64,000 nucleotides of DNA, taken from positions 4,216,001 to 4,280,000 of the forward strand of contig JAULSR010000002.1 of the NCBI GenBank assembly GCA_030512295.1. Direction: 5' to 3'. Source of the stretch: Bombardia bombarda. Its lineage: Eukaryota; Ascomycota; Sordariomycetes; Sordariales; Lasiosphaeriaceae. Position numbers and translations under genes: made by a program. Below the pieces are notes generated by a model. That model searched no databases. It was given only the letters and a program-made list of their open reading frames with translations, and had not been told where the DNA came from. Shown here in pieces: positions 10,177-20,799 of this stretch (position 1 is the stretch's first letter; each line of letters opens with the position of its first letter).

Positions 10177-11727
10177 ATGTCTCCCTCTGCGGTCGACGAC
10201 TCGCAGACTGCGGAAACGCCTCGAGGCCAAAAATCCGAAAAGAAGCACAGCAAGCGCGACAAGGCCGAGCACAAGAAAAAGCGATCCAGAGACGACGACG
10301 ATGCCGTTGTTGTCGAGGAGGCCCCAAGGAAATCGAAACGGACCAGAAGCGGCACCCGCCCCGACGAAGATGACCAAGTAGCAGCAGCACAGTCAGAAGA
10401 TGAGTCGAGGCGAGAGCGCAAGTCCAAAAAGCACAGGAAGCATCGAGAAGAGGAACAGGAACAGCCAGAGCCAGAGCCAGAGGCAGACGGTATGGACGTC
10501 GACGCCCGGGAAAAATCACCAGAAGACGAGTCTCGCAACAAGCGAGACAAACACAAGGAGAAGAAGTCCAAGAAGGACAAGTCAAAAAAGGCTCCAGTCC
10601 AGGACGACGCAACTGACGCCGAGCTGGAACCTGAGGCCGATAAGCAGGAGGCCAAGAGCAAGAAGAGCAAGGACAAGTCAAAGTCCAAAGAAAGCAAGAA
10701 GCGCGCAAGTAGCCCTGATCATTCCGACCGCGACGATGCTATGGACATCGACGCGACTCAGCAGCCTGCGCCTCCGTCGCAAAACACCAATCCCGCGACC
10801 GACCGCGATTTCCCTTTCTTCACCCAGACTCTCTCGCTCTACCTGCCCTTCTTCCCTGTTGGCTTCGACAAGCCCCTCACAAACATTGCTGCCCAGCATC
10901 TCGACCCGCTTCTCAACCACTACTCGCCCATGCTTCGCGGTGTGCTGCTTGAATATTCCAACCTCAACCTGGCCGACAGACCAGCCAAAGCCAGCGTCGT
11001 CGACCCGCCTACCGACAAAACGCCCGCCCTGCTCTATTCGGTAGACGAATACGCAGTCGGCTTTGGCTGGCTGACCTTTGACGCCCGTCTTTTTGTTCCT
11101 TCGCGCGGAAAATGGATGGAGGGTGTTATGCAGCTGCAAAGTGAAGGCCACATCGGCGTCGTGTGCTTTGACAAGTTCAATGCTAGCATCGAAGCCAAGC
11201 GCCTACCAAAAGGCTGGAAGTGGGTCGACCTCGACAACCAGGGCTATGGCTCCCACTCTCTGCCCTCGCCTGACTACGATGGCGAAACTGCCCAACAACA
11301 ACAACAACAACAACAACAACAGGACGGGGAGGGCGAAGAAGAGGATGCTCTCGATAGCGAGGGGCTGCAGGTGGTAGAGCAGATGCACACCACGGGCTAT
11401 TGGGTCAATGAGCGCGGCCGCAAGGTAGCTGGGAAGCTGCTGTTCCGCATCAAGAATTTCGATGTCGGCCTCGCGGGTGACTACGGTTACCTGAGTATTG
11501 AGGGGACTTTCCTTGACGATGAGGAGGAGCGGGCGTTGGCTGCCGAGGAGCGTGAGATGGAGAGGAGGCGTCGTCAAAAGCAGAATGTCAATGGCTTCCT
11601 CCGGCCCATGTCGAGGCGCGTGCCCGAGTTCAGCATGACAAAGTTTGGAAAGGAGGAGGAGGAAGAGGACAGCGCGAAGCGAACTGTTGTCTACAAGGGA
11701 AGTCGGCCTGGCACGCCCGACGATTAG
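10177..11727 (+). CDS. rpa43: RNA polymerase I subunit RPA43
   Basis: Nucleolar Pol I stalk subunit (partner of Rpa14; contacts the initiation factor Rrn3). Intronless, 516 residues from the ATG in CCCACCATG; an in-frame ATG at 10015 would add 54 residues that look like leader sequence. Residues 1 to about 205 are a highly charged Lys/Glu/Asp/Ser extension with many KKSKDK-type nuclear localisation stretches. The RPA43 core begins near residue 208 (FPFFTQTLSLYLPFFPVG), continues through a Tip domain, and reaches the S1/OB signature GVVCFDKFNASIEAKRLPKGWKW near residue 326. A ten-residue poly-Gln followed by an acidic loop (about 373-395) interrupts the OB fold before the last strands (GRKVAGKLLFRIKNFDV). 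Yeast RPA43 is 326 residues, so the extra length is the N-terminal extension plus the insert. Confidence 0.9.
   Translation: MSPSAVDDSQTAETPRGQKSEKKHSKRDKAEHKKKRSRDDDDAVVVEEAPRKSKRTRSGTRPDEDDQVAAAQSEDESRRERKSKKHRKHREEEQEQPEPEPEADGMDVDAREKSPEDESRNKRDKHKEKKSKKDKSKKAPVQDDATDAELEPEADKQEAKSKKSKDKSKSKESKKRASSPDHSDRDDAMDIDATQQPAPPSQNTNPATDRDFPFFTQTLSLYLPFFPVGFDKPLTNIAAQHLDPLLNHYSPMLRGVLLEYSNLNLADRPAKASVVDPPTDKTPALLYSVDEYAVGFGWLTFDARLFVPSRGKWMEGVMQLQSEGHIGVVCFDKFNASIEAKRLPKGWKWVDLDNQGYGSHSLPSPDYDGETAQQQQQQQQQQDGEGEEEDALDSEGLQVVEQMHTTGYWVNERGRKVAGKLLFRIKNFDVGLAGDYGYLSIEGTFLDDEEERALAAEEREMERRRRQKQNVNGFLRPMSRRVPEFSMTKFGKEEEEEDSAKRTVVYKGSRPGTPDD
11293..11322 (+). repeat. (CAA)n repeat encoding poly-Gln in rpa43
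   Basis: Nine CAA codons and one CAG encode ten glutamines within the OB-fold region of RPA43, followed by an acidic stretch. Confidence 0.92.
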
Positions 11728-13056
11728 GTGTGGTCAGGCCTGACTCGTCAACATTCTTCCCCCGTCTCGTCAGGTCAAAGCTCGTCTCGAGGCCGTTCGG
11801 GATTTTGCTGATATGCATCGGTGCATGCATGTTTTGTTGTTGTTGGATTTGTGGAAGGCTCCTTTGATCGATCCGACGCCTCTGACGGCTCGACCTTTCT
11901 TGTTGGAGCTTGCGCCACAAGTTTGCCACACTCTCGGGTGCAAGACTCGCAATCGCAGTTGGTTTCAGGGGTAGAGAGATAGGCTGACACCATTAGAAAC
12001 TGCCGTTACAATAATGAATGTACGACCTGCTTTGCTGGACGCGTGCCCTTCAGATATGCTTCACCTGCCCACGTGCCTTCTTGTCTTCTATTGTTATGGC
12101 CACCATCAACATTTCGTGACGGTTGCACTGCACGTTGGATTGCGGTCTAATTTGCGGCCTGTTCGTGTATCAGCGCTGGGTCTTGACCTTTCGGCCTATT
12201 TTGAAGACCTTCCTTCATGCTCGACGCAAACCAAGAAAGGGAGTGCGAACTTAATGCCACGCCCAAATAATAACCACTGCAGGCATACCAGCTTCCACGT
12301 TATCATTCTCAACTGGACTATCCGTAATGATGACTGAGTTCAGGGCCTTTGAGAGCAGAAATGGATGAGCAGAAGCAACGGAAAGATACTAAGCACTCTG
12401 ATTATCGTCATAACTGTCCACATTATGGGGGTCAAAGGCTTTGCATACAGGGTCAGTCAGTAAAAGAAGGTTGCTGAACACCAGATTGCCCAGGGTGGTG
12501 TGCCTGCTTGCTGGATGCAGTGGCTGTGGTCGCGGCCAGCATCCGGCCATAATAGACTAGAAGTGCGAGACGAGAGCAGGAAGGAATATTTCCTGCCCAA
12601 GGGCCACCACATGGCCGCGCAGGTGGGAACAGGTAGGCATGTGGCTGGTCGTCAACATCGGCGACACTGCCTACCCAGACACTGAACACAAGCCAATCCA
12701 GGGCTGGCTGCCCGGTCAGGTATCACAACGGCCAGCTTGCCACCGCTGATCATGCTCGACAATACGAGTTTGGAACTTTATGCTTCTGCCACTGTTTAGA
12801 CAGGGCTTGGATCCTGAGCCAGCCTTCCCATTATCGGAGGGAAGATGGCGAATAACATGTATAACTACCTGCGTACTCATCCGGCCTTGCGTCTATGGCT
12901 CTTGCTCTGTCTCCTTTCTGCTTGTCTCCAGCGCTAGCCAGCCAGCCAGGGTTCCCCAGCCTCGCCAAACCACGTCCTGCGCTCTGTTGTCCCCTCTCCA
13001 TCCCATACTTTCATCTGCTGCACCCCCCTCGGAACCAGCCAAACCTACCAGAAAAG
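11728..13056. other. Intergenic region downstream of rpa43
   Basis: 1.3 kb with no gene I can support. Small reading frames in both strands lack domain or splice support. 12780-13056 is probably the promoter and leader of the next gene (CT-rich from about 12895). Confidence 0.55.
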
Positions 13057-13866
13057 ATGGAGGTCATCAGGTCCATGCTAGCGTGCATTTTCGGCCATCG
13101 CAGCAGGGACAGGCATGGCGGTTACACACAGCTTGTTGACGAAAAGCGGCCCCTTTATCTGGACAGTTCCCCATACTGTCCAGTCGCGGGCATGACGTAC
13201 GGCACAACAGGACATACATCAACTGCGTCTTCCACACCGGAAAATAAAACGGCACAAGGACAACAAAGCCCGGACGCAGCAGCAGCAGCAGCAGCAGCAC
13301 GCGCGCCTGCCGAGGTGGAAGTCACTGCCGCCAGGGTGGTGCAACTGCTGCGGGACGCCAATCCAGAAGACTCGATGCTCGAGCTGCAGCAAGACATCAA
13401 GTCAGCACTGGGTCACCACAGCTGGAACCGCAGATTGGTGGAAGAATGCTTTGACAACATCATCGATTGCGTCGAGGATGGCCGCTCCTACATGGGCGGC
13501 GCCATGTGCGAGGCACTCGACACGGCAACGGCGGCTGCCGATAAGGAGTTCGCCTTCCCGCGACGACATCCCCAGTCAGTCCAGGGCTTCATTGCCATTG
13601 TCGCCGTTGGCATCCTCGCACAAATGCAAGGGCCATGGGTCTTGGAGGTCTTGGGCTTTGGTGAGATCGATGGCCGCATGGAGGGCCAGTATGACACAAG
13701 TATGTGTGCACTAGCCCCCTTGAACAAGGTAGTCTTGTCGCTGAAGCCGAGACCGGGTTCGGTGGCTGCCTGGTGGATAAGCGGGTACGCGCCATACATT
13801 CCCAACGGCTCCGTTCAGGCGTACCTGTGTGGGTTGGACATGGTACATGATCTTTGTCAAGTGTAG
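13057..13866 (+). CDS. Conserved fungal protein of unknown function
   Basis: A 269-residue product from the ATG in GAAAAGATGG; the frame is open upstream to 12895, but that part reads like a CT-rich leader. Residues 1-60 are variable; an alanine run (about 73-80) is followed by a helical segment (AARVVQLLRDANPEDSMLEL). The C-terminal third has the hydrophobic stretch VQGFIAIVAVGILAQMQGPWVLEVLGFGE and the end motif PGSVAAWWISGYAPYIPNGSV. This end resembles a tail I recall in many uncharacterised ascomycete proteins (LGFGE, then SxAAxWQSxYGGYVPKGS). Between the two halves lie about 27 extra residues; I tested for an intron there and found no phase-consistent GT-AG pair. Function unknown. Confidence 0.7.
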   Translation: MEVIRSMLACIFGHRSRDRHGGYTQLVDEKRPLYLDSSPYCPVAGMTYGTTGHTSTASSTPENKTAQGQQSPDAAAAAAAARAPAEVEVTAARVVQLLRDANPEDSMLELQQDIKSALGHHSWNRRLVEECFDNIIDCVEDGRSYMGGAMCEALDTATAAADKEFAFPRRHPQSVQGFIAIVAVGILAQMQGPWVLEVLGFGEIDGRMEGQYDTSMCALAPLNKVVLSLKPRPGSVAAWWISGYAPYIPNGSVQAYLCGLDMVHDLCQV

Positions 13867-14396
13867 AAGGAGATACGAGAGAGAAAGAGGGGTGTGACGC
13901 TTGTCACGGGCAATGCGGGAGAGATGAAGTGGGTGGCATGCAGATGAGCACCTAGAAGGGCTTTGTAGACGACAAGATTTGTCGAAATTTATAATGCCTA
14001 ATGTATTTCTGCTCTGCTTTCATGGTATCGTGAATCTCGTGTGTATTATTGGGCTTTCATTCCTTACAAATGTTTTGTCACTCGCACTCCATCCAGGCTT
14101 TCCTGCCTGGGCGGGCCAAACATGATGGGGAGATCTGGCGGATGGTGCTTCAATCGTGATGACAAACATTCCTGTATTGAATGCTATGTTGGTTGTTGTT
14201 GATGTCGCAGAATCCTCAGAGCCAGACCATCACGCCTCCGTAAGGGATTTCAATTGCAAAATCAACCCCCCAAGTCATCTCGGCTGCCGGAGGCGGCAAG
14301 ACGCATCGAGTAGTAATGCATAGAGCCATAGCCATAGCCGTTGTCCGTCCCTCGAAGATCCCACAATGCAAAGACGCCAAAATGATAACGACACGT
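13867..14396. other. Convergent 3' region
   Basis: 530 bp between two converging genes, presumably both 3' UTRs. No other feature seen. Confidence 0.55.
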
Positions 14397-15228
14397 CTAT
14401 TTCTCCTTTCTCGCCTTGGGGCCCTTGACCTTCGCCGTTCCGCGGAGGGTCTTCTGCTTGTTCTTGCGCTGCTTGCCTGTGGTGGGAGGAGAGACGGGTT
14501 AGCGACCACTGCTGCCAATTTTGTCAGACGTTGTTGGATATACGTACGCTGCTGTCTGCTGGGCTTCTCGATCTTGGAAGCAAGTCCGACGCGAACCAAT
14601 CTGAAATGGGGCTCGAACTTCTTCATAGCCTCGGGGGAGTCGTAGACGAGAGCAAAGCCAGTGGTCTTGCCGCCGCCGAACTGTGTGCGGAGACCGAAGA
14701 CGCTGACCTGGTCCTTGGCGGCCTTGTACATGCCGGCGAGCTTGTCGCGGAGCTCATCCTTGGAGATGTTGGCGCGGCTGGGGTGGAGGATATCACTGGG
14801 AAGAGAACACAGAGTCAGTATTCCGGTGGCCTCTCTGAAAGTGCTGCTCTCGCTTGATCTGACAACTGCCGGCCTTGCCGTCTGCTGCTGTCCCGCCACC
14901 CGCCCATCACGACACCAATCTCCAACCGTCCGCTCGCTCAGGCTTTCGTCAGACCGTAGCCGTCAGAAAACAAAGAACAAATTCTCCATCTCTGCGATCG
15001 CGTCTAGAAGGCTCGGTCTGATCGAAAGTGTCGCGTCATCGGGGTTGGTTTGGTGGCGGTGGTGGAAGGCGGGCGAAATTGACAGCAGACGACTCTGTCT
15101 GCGAAATGCTGCGGGGGGGAATGATTCGGGGAGGGTGCAACTCACACCACCATCTGCCTGCGACCGAGCAGAGGGTTGCGGATGAACTTGCGCGTGCGCA
15201 GCGTGACGGGGGAGTCCGAGTCGGCCAT
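14397..15228 (-). CDS. rps24: 40S ribosomal protein eS24
   Basis: Small-subunit ribosomal protein eS24. Three exons: 15146..15228 (MADSDSPVTLRTRKFIRNPL and onward), 14548..14795 and 14397..14476, with donors GTGAGT and GTACGT and acceptors CCCAG and CCACAG. Total 411 nt gives 136 residues, the standard fungal length. Landmarks are DILHPSRANISKDELRDKL, FGLRTQFGGGKTTGFALVYD and the basic tail NKQKTLRGTAKVKGPKARKEK. The first intron (14796-15145, 350 nt) is long, as is common in ribosomal protein genes. Secure. Confidence 0.96.
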
Positions 15229-15598
15229 CTTGCGTCGTTGATGGCGGTTAGTCTTACGATATTCACGATCAAGACCAAGAGGTGCGATGAGGTTGGGATT
15301 TTTCCTTAAGCCGTGGTTTTTTCTGGCAGGCCGCTGCAGTTGGGTGGGTCTCGAGAAAATCCGATCCCGTGTCGCTTAATTGAGTGCAAGCCCTAACGCT
15401 GAGTGGCCTTGTTCGTCAGGCAGAAACCATCCTTTTCGTGTGGTAAGGCCCCACTTTTGGGACCCTGGTGACTGGGTGAGCCAGCCCCAGCGCATTTCTG
15501 GGTGGGGTGGGTCTCGACTCTCGACCCTCTGGCCAGAAAAGGAACGAACATACTGACACGCGCTGAGCTTCAAGTCACACTTTATTTGCATCTCTCTA
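15229..15598. other. Promoter side of rps24 / 3' side of methyltransferase
   Basis: 370 bp between two minus-strand genes. No additional gene seen. Confidence 0.5.
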
Positions 15599-16711
15599 CT
15601 ATCTGCCACTGCCAGTGTATCCCAGTTGGCATATGTGTATCGGTGTCTGGTCGTTGTAAAACGGGCCCTGCTGCTCACTTTTCGACGGCACTGGGAAGAT
15701 CTCGTGGCTGACAGTGAAACCGCGTCTTTCGCAGACATGCAGAAAGCTCTGGAAGGTTTCCCTGTTGCGCTCCGTTGCCGCAATCAACATAACCACCCCG
15801 GGATATAGGCCAACAAGCTCCCCCAGAGTCGCGACCAAGGCCGGGATCACGCTCGCATCATATGTGATGTCGGCGCCGAGGACCACATTCACCTCGTCGC
15901 CCCCATTCCAAGCCTGGTCTTCGGTCCCCAGCAAAGCATGGCCCCACTTCAGCTCCATGGGCGTGATCTTGTCAGACCCCTGCAGCCCGTTCAGGAAGAG
16001 GCTGTCGGGAAGGTTGTTGATGACATCGTCTGATCCGTCCGAGGCAATGACATGATCAGAGCCGAGATACTTTGCGCATAGGATTCCGAGGTAGCCGGTG
16101 CCTGCACCTAGCTCCAGAACCCGCTTGTTCATGACGAGCGAAGGGTTGGCGCACAGATACTGGCCAAGATGCAAAGATGCCTCCCAAGTGCGCAGCCCTG
16201 TCGTCCCCGACGCCGAGATCAGTGAGCGAGACTCCAGCAGCGTGATTTGCGCATCTTCAAAACCTCCTTGTTGCATGGTGGACAAGGGGTAGGTGACATA
16301 GGACTTTTGCTGGACCGCCGTCATCTCAGACGGCAGTGGCTGGGAGAGCATGCCTGACAGTGTCGACATGAGATTTTCCGATATTCCCTACCGCAACAAC
16401 ACCAGAGTTAGGATTAGATAGGCAGGGATGCAGGTCAGCAAAACTGGTCGGTGACAGCGTACATGTTTATCCCAGTCCGTGATGCACGACTCGATCTTGG
16501 CCACGAGTTCTTTGAGCACTCTCAGTCGATAACGTGGCGGGGGCGGGAAGGCGGCTGCGTGACCTGCGAAGAGCCGTTCGTATAAGTGCTCTTGGATTGC
16601 ATCATCTCGAAGTAAGTCGTCGTCGGGGAAATCCAGAAGATGCTCAACTTGTAGAAATTGCCTGCAAAAGCGAGTCACTTGCGGGTGCTGTCGTGATTGC
16701 GATAGACTCAT
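15599..16711 (-). CDS. efm3: EFM3/FAM86-type protein-lysine N-methyltransferase
   Basis: Class I SAM-dependent lysine methyltransferase of family 16; yeast Efm3 and human FAM86A modify translation elongation factor 2. Exon 1 ends at 16463 (donor GTACGC, phase 0) and exon 2 is 16387 down to 15599 (acceptor GCGGTAG), joining DWDKH to GISENLMSTLSGM. The N-terminal FAM86 motif is QVTRFCRQFLQ; the SAM loop is VLELGAGTGYLG; the post-II acidic residue lies in IASDGSDDV; the family-16 D-x-x-Y motif is GADITYD. Starting at 16711 (MSLSQSRQ, A at -3) gives 345 residues, matching the family; an in-frame ATG at 16792 would add 27. The elongation factor 2 substrate is inferred from the family. Confidence 0.85.
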
Positions 16712-17816
16712 CTTGATTGTGTCCAGGTCAGGACCGACCATGTAGGCTTGATATGCAATCGGTAGGTGGTGATAGTTCGATTGTGAAAACATGCCATTTA
16801 GCTTCGTTTTTGACACGTAAAATTTGCATTTGCCGTGCCCTCAATGATCACGTGCGGGACTCTTGCCTTTCTACCCCAGCTGCACCTGTCACTACCGGTA
16901 GGTTTCGAACCTATTGACTGCAATATCAATCAACTCCGTTGGGAAATAAATCAAATATTGAACCATACAGAGACCAAAAACAAAAGATACGCCGTGGATT
17001 TCTCAAAATACATATAATTGCTTGCTGCTCGGTAGTCGTTAACTTAGGTCGCAGGATCACTTCTTCCGATTCTCAATTTGAGCATCAATATCAATGGCAT
17101 CAATAATATTGAGGTCAGATTAGATTTGATAAATCCCAAAGATTTCGCAGTAGTAACATAGAAGAACAATCAACGAAAACTACTACTACTCGTTACTTCA
17201 TACTTGAGAACCTGCGAACCATTTTTTATAACCCGCACCGTTTACCGATGATATTCTGAACCTGTCTCTTTTGATGATAATCTGTACCGAATTGGAAGAA
17301 CGGCGGAAAAAGAACAAAGACCATGAAAAGACGAGAAAAGAAAAGATCAAAAAACTTTTGGGGGGGAAGCGCAAATCGAACGCGATACAATTCCGGCCAA
17401 GATGCCACAATCAGGGTATTTGCAACAAGAACTGACTATGTTGTAATAGATGTTAAGACATTAAATTGAAAGACGAGGAAACGTCGGTCTCGACGATCAA
17501 CCAACCCAATATTAATATCTGAGTGAGGCGGGTACCAGGGTACCCAGAGTGACCGTGACAGCCGAGGTTGGCCCATGCCCATCCATGCCGCCATGGATTG
17601 CGTAGACAGCGGGTGCTGACGTTCCCTTTGGTTTTCGTGGAAAGAGAAGACGCGGGTCGGCATCTGCTCTGGCTGCATCTGACGGTCCCGAACGTCGAGA
17701 AGACCGCGGGGATGAGATAAGGAGAGAGAAGAGAGAGACATCAGCTGTAGGGATGATCCAGGACAAGACAGAACAGGCAGGGTACAGTATGGGTGACGAT
17801 AAAATACCGTGTTCAA

Positions 17817-17854
<38 letters not shown>
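17817..17854. repeat. (GTC)n microsatellite
   Basis: Twelve uninterrupted GTC units in noncoding DNA; reads as poly-Asp or poly-Arg in spurious frames. Confidence 0.9.
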
Positions 17855-18672
17855 GCGGCTGGCCAGCTGTGGTCAGGCCACCAAGATGCGGCCTCGTCGA
17901 TGAGGCGCGAACCACTACGGCCAGATGGGCAGGCCCATAGTATGTAGGATGTACTCGAGCTCCCCACGACGCAAAACGATATTGTGGGCTGCCGTGTTCC
18001 TGTTTCAGGATAGATTGTGGCGTCGGCTCCCCCTCTCGTTCTGCTGCCGGGAAACACCCTCGTATTAATGCCGCCCACGAGTGCCCAGGCAACCAACCGG
18101 AAGAGAGAAGAAGAGACTTGGCCATGTTCACATCCCCAACCCAACGCCACGCAGCCGCCGGTGGTGCATCGTTGACATGCAGCTCCCGATTGAGTAAGTA
18201 GGTGTGCAGCGTCAGCGTTCTGTGTTGCCGCCAAACATAAAGTACGGTAGGCATCGAGAGATACAGGGGAAAAGGCACGGGGAGATAAGCAAGAGGGAGG
18301 AGGGAAAGAAAAACCAACGGTGCAACCCAAAGTTCAAAATAGAAAATGAACAAAAACGCCCCCAAAGAGGAAGGAGGAACAAGAAGCAAGTCAAGAGAGA
18401 TTGCGAATACCGGACGCCCGGGACGCCGTGGACTTGTGTAAAGAAACGTCCAAGAAAAAGAAATTGAAAGAGCGCACAGGACATCAGGCTCTCGATCCAC
18501 ACCACCTCTAGGCCCTCCTGCCCCTTTCCCCCTGATTCATGTCTTGACGGCCAACGGGACTGTTCCGCGGCCGCCCCCTCCGCCCTCATTGTCCACACAC
18601 GAACCGTCATCAATGCTCTCATTGCACCAGGTTCGTCAGTTTGTACCACCACACCAGACCACCATGGTGCAG

Positions 18673-18716
18673 CAGAACAGAACAGAACAGAACAGAACAA
18701 AACAGAACAGAACAGA
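18673..18716. repeat. (AGAAC)n pentanucleotide repeat
   Basis: About eight AGAAC units with one AAAAC variant, in noncoding DNA downstream of the Zn2Cys6 gene. Confidence 0.85.
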
Positions 18717-19047
18717 CAAGAGCAGAGAGAGGGCAGAGCACATGCGACTGTGGCTGGGCTCGACTGGTCAGGCACCAATACAATAAAGCGAGAAAGCATG
18801 GGCAACTCGGCAGCAGCAGCAGAAGTGAAGTAGTATACTGTATAGGTAGGTGACAGTCCCAAACGACATAACGACCCTGTGATGGGAGATTCACCGGGAC
18901 AAATCTGCCGGGGGAGAGGTCCGAGGGCTGCGACGAGTTGCACAGCAGCGCTAGTTTGATGGACTCCCATCGCCTCAAGGAGCCTCCCTGGGAAGGTGTG
19001 TGGGAGGAGGCTTATCCATAGGCCATCAGAGGGGGTGGTCTATGGGA

Positions 19048-20799
19048 CTAGTGGCGGCTAGCCACAGACGCGCGATGGGCGTCTGCATGGCTTGTACCAC
19101 CAACGCCAGTCCCGCTATGGAGGCCGTGACCGTGGGACTGGCCGTGACGCTGGCTGCCATGGCCGTGACCGTGGCCGTGGCCGTGGCCGTGGCCATGCCC
19201 AAGGCCATGAACGTGGGGGCTGGTGTCGGTCGGCGAGCGAGAGTCGCCTGCGTAGGCCGCAACGCTGACGTCGCTGCTCGGGACATAGGATGGCTGGCTG
19301 CTGCTGCAGGATGGGTTGGCGAGCGTCGACCCGCTGTGGCCGCCGCCAGAGCTGACCGAGTCGCGTCGCGGCGGCTCTGATGTGTAGGCGTTCAAGTCAA
19401 AGGCCGAACCCTGGCTCTGCAGGCTGCGCTCCTGCTCGCCAAAGATGGCCTCGCCACCACCACCACCACCACCACCACCACTCCCAGACGAATATGCCGT
19501 GTCTGAGTTGGTCCGCGAGGAAGCTACCGTGTGGGTGCCATGGTGATGACCGGTGGTGGGCAGAGACGCTGCCGACGCATACGAGATAGCCGCAGTGTCA
19601 AACCCCCCTGAGAAGCTCGCGGCAGCCGTGGCCACCTCGGCCAGAGTGCTTCCATGTCCTGTTGCCGAAGCCGGCGTCTTGATGGCTGCAGGGTAAGGCG
19701 GTAATGCCGAGCATGGAGGCTGCGAGCGGCTCGTGGGATTCGGTAAGAGCCGATCGGGGCTCGACGAGCTGGGAAGAGAGGCGGCGACGCCCGAGAAGGA
19801 GAAGTTTGTCGAGTCTGCGCCAGTGCCGGTGCTGACGCTGACCTGATTGTGAGCGGGACGATGGACAAGACTCGCGGTGCTGCTGTAACCGTAGGCGCTG
19901 GCAGGGTCTGAGACTGAGGCTGCTGCCACAAACATGTTGCCGTAGCCTGATGGCTGCTGGTCGGCCGACTGCTTGCTGCTTGCCCGCGAACCCCAGTGGC
20001 TGTGTTGTTGCAGCATGGCAACAGGGTCATGGCTGAGGACCGGCTGCGACGACACGCCGAGGCCGTAGTCGAACTCGTCGGGATACGGCGACCCGTAGCT
20101 CGGGTAGTATGGCCTGCCTGCATGGTACGGATGGGCCAGTCCTCCGTGTCCACGATAAGACGCGGCCCCCATGTCGGCCGTGCCAATGGTTGGCAGATCT
20201 GGCGCGTACGAGATGGCCGATCCCATCACAGGACGGCTGGCATAGGCTCGCGCGTCGGCGACGTTGTAGTTGAAGTCGTTTTCGACCCGCATCGGCGCTT
20301 CTCGTGATTGCACCTAGAGTACCACAGCGAAAACCATCAGCATTACTAAGTACTGGCACTCCCAGGGGACCGAGACCACCAGACTGTACCCGAAGAAAAA
20401 GACACTCATCCACTCCAGCATTCTTGCAGTTCTGGCAGGGCTGCCCTTGGCCCGGGTCGCCGCTGCACCGTATCTTGCGCTTCCGGCAACGGCCACACTA
20501 GAACAGGTCAAGTCATGGTGGTCAGCATAACCGGCCCCATCGTTGCCCAGCAGGCTGTCTTTTTGTTGACATGCCGAGTTGGATTAAAGGGGTTAAAGAA
20601 GGCACATATTTACCGCAACCGCAATCCGTTTCCTCTGAGGCGCCGGGTCCGACTCGAGTTGATGGTCTGCCATTGAGACTGCCCTCACGTCGTGGACAGA
20701 CAGCGAGCGCCGCTCTGGGTTGTATGCAAGATAGGGAAGATACTGGCGGGTAAATCGTCTTGTTCCGTCGCAAGGAGCATATACGGCTTGGGAAACCAT
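19048..20799 (-). CDS. Zn(II)2Cys6 transcription factor, low-complexity C-terminus
   Basis: Fungal binuclear zinc-cluster DNA-binding protein, 519 residues. Exons: 20614..20799, 20390..20497 and 20313 down to 19048, all phase 0 (donors GTAAAT and GTACAG, acceptors TTCTAG and CTCTAG). Exon 1 ends in QRKRIAVA; exon 2 alone carries the whole cluster with spacing C-x2-C-x6-C-x9-C-x2-C-x7-C (residues 63-94, CGRCRKRKIRCSGD and onward). Exon 3 is Ser/Ala/Tyr/Gly-rich without the fungal-specific middle homology domain. It includes nine glycines (about 19457-19483) and an alternating His-Gly tract near the C-terminus. Target genes are unknown. The gene stands alone between 2.3 kb and 7.2 kb of noncoding DNA, as is common for developmental regulators. 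A further C-terminal exon cannot be excluded. Confidence 0.85.
19145..19212 (-). repeat. Hexanucleotide repeat encoding (His-Gly)n
   Basis: GGCCGT/GGCCAT-type hexamers encode an alternating Gly-His tract of about eight dipeptides, followed by a looser SQRHGQSHGHG stretch in the zinc-cluster protein. Confidence 0.85.

Larger units (their letters stand above)
16712..19047. other. Gene-poor region with microsatellites downstream of the Zn2Cys6 gene
   Basis: 2.3 kb without a gene I can support. About 16900-17440 is AT-rich. 17440-18500 has a long minus-strand open frame, but its composition (low complexity around a GTC repeat, no domain) suggests chance or 3' UTR. It holds two microsatellites, listed separately. 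Confidence 0.55.

Noticed and set aside
13700..13760. Intron starting at GTATGTG in the unknown protein gene
   Set aside because: No acceptor gives a phase-consistent join of reasonable length.
16890..16980. Possible minus-strand tRNA, because of a GGTTCGAAACC B-box-like word near 16901-16911
   Set aside because: T stem only four base pairs, and no matching acceptor stem or A box at the required distance.
17436..18500. Long minus-strand open frame (about 350 codons) downstream of the Zn2Cys6 gene
   Set aside because: Low complexity around a GTC repeat, no domain or homologous motif, and overlapping equally long frames in other phases; more likely chance or 3' UTR.
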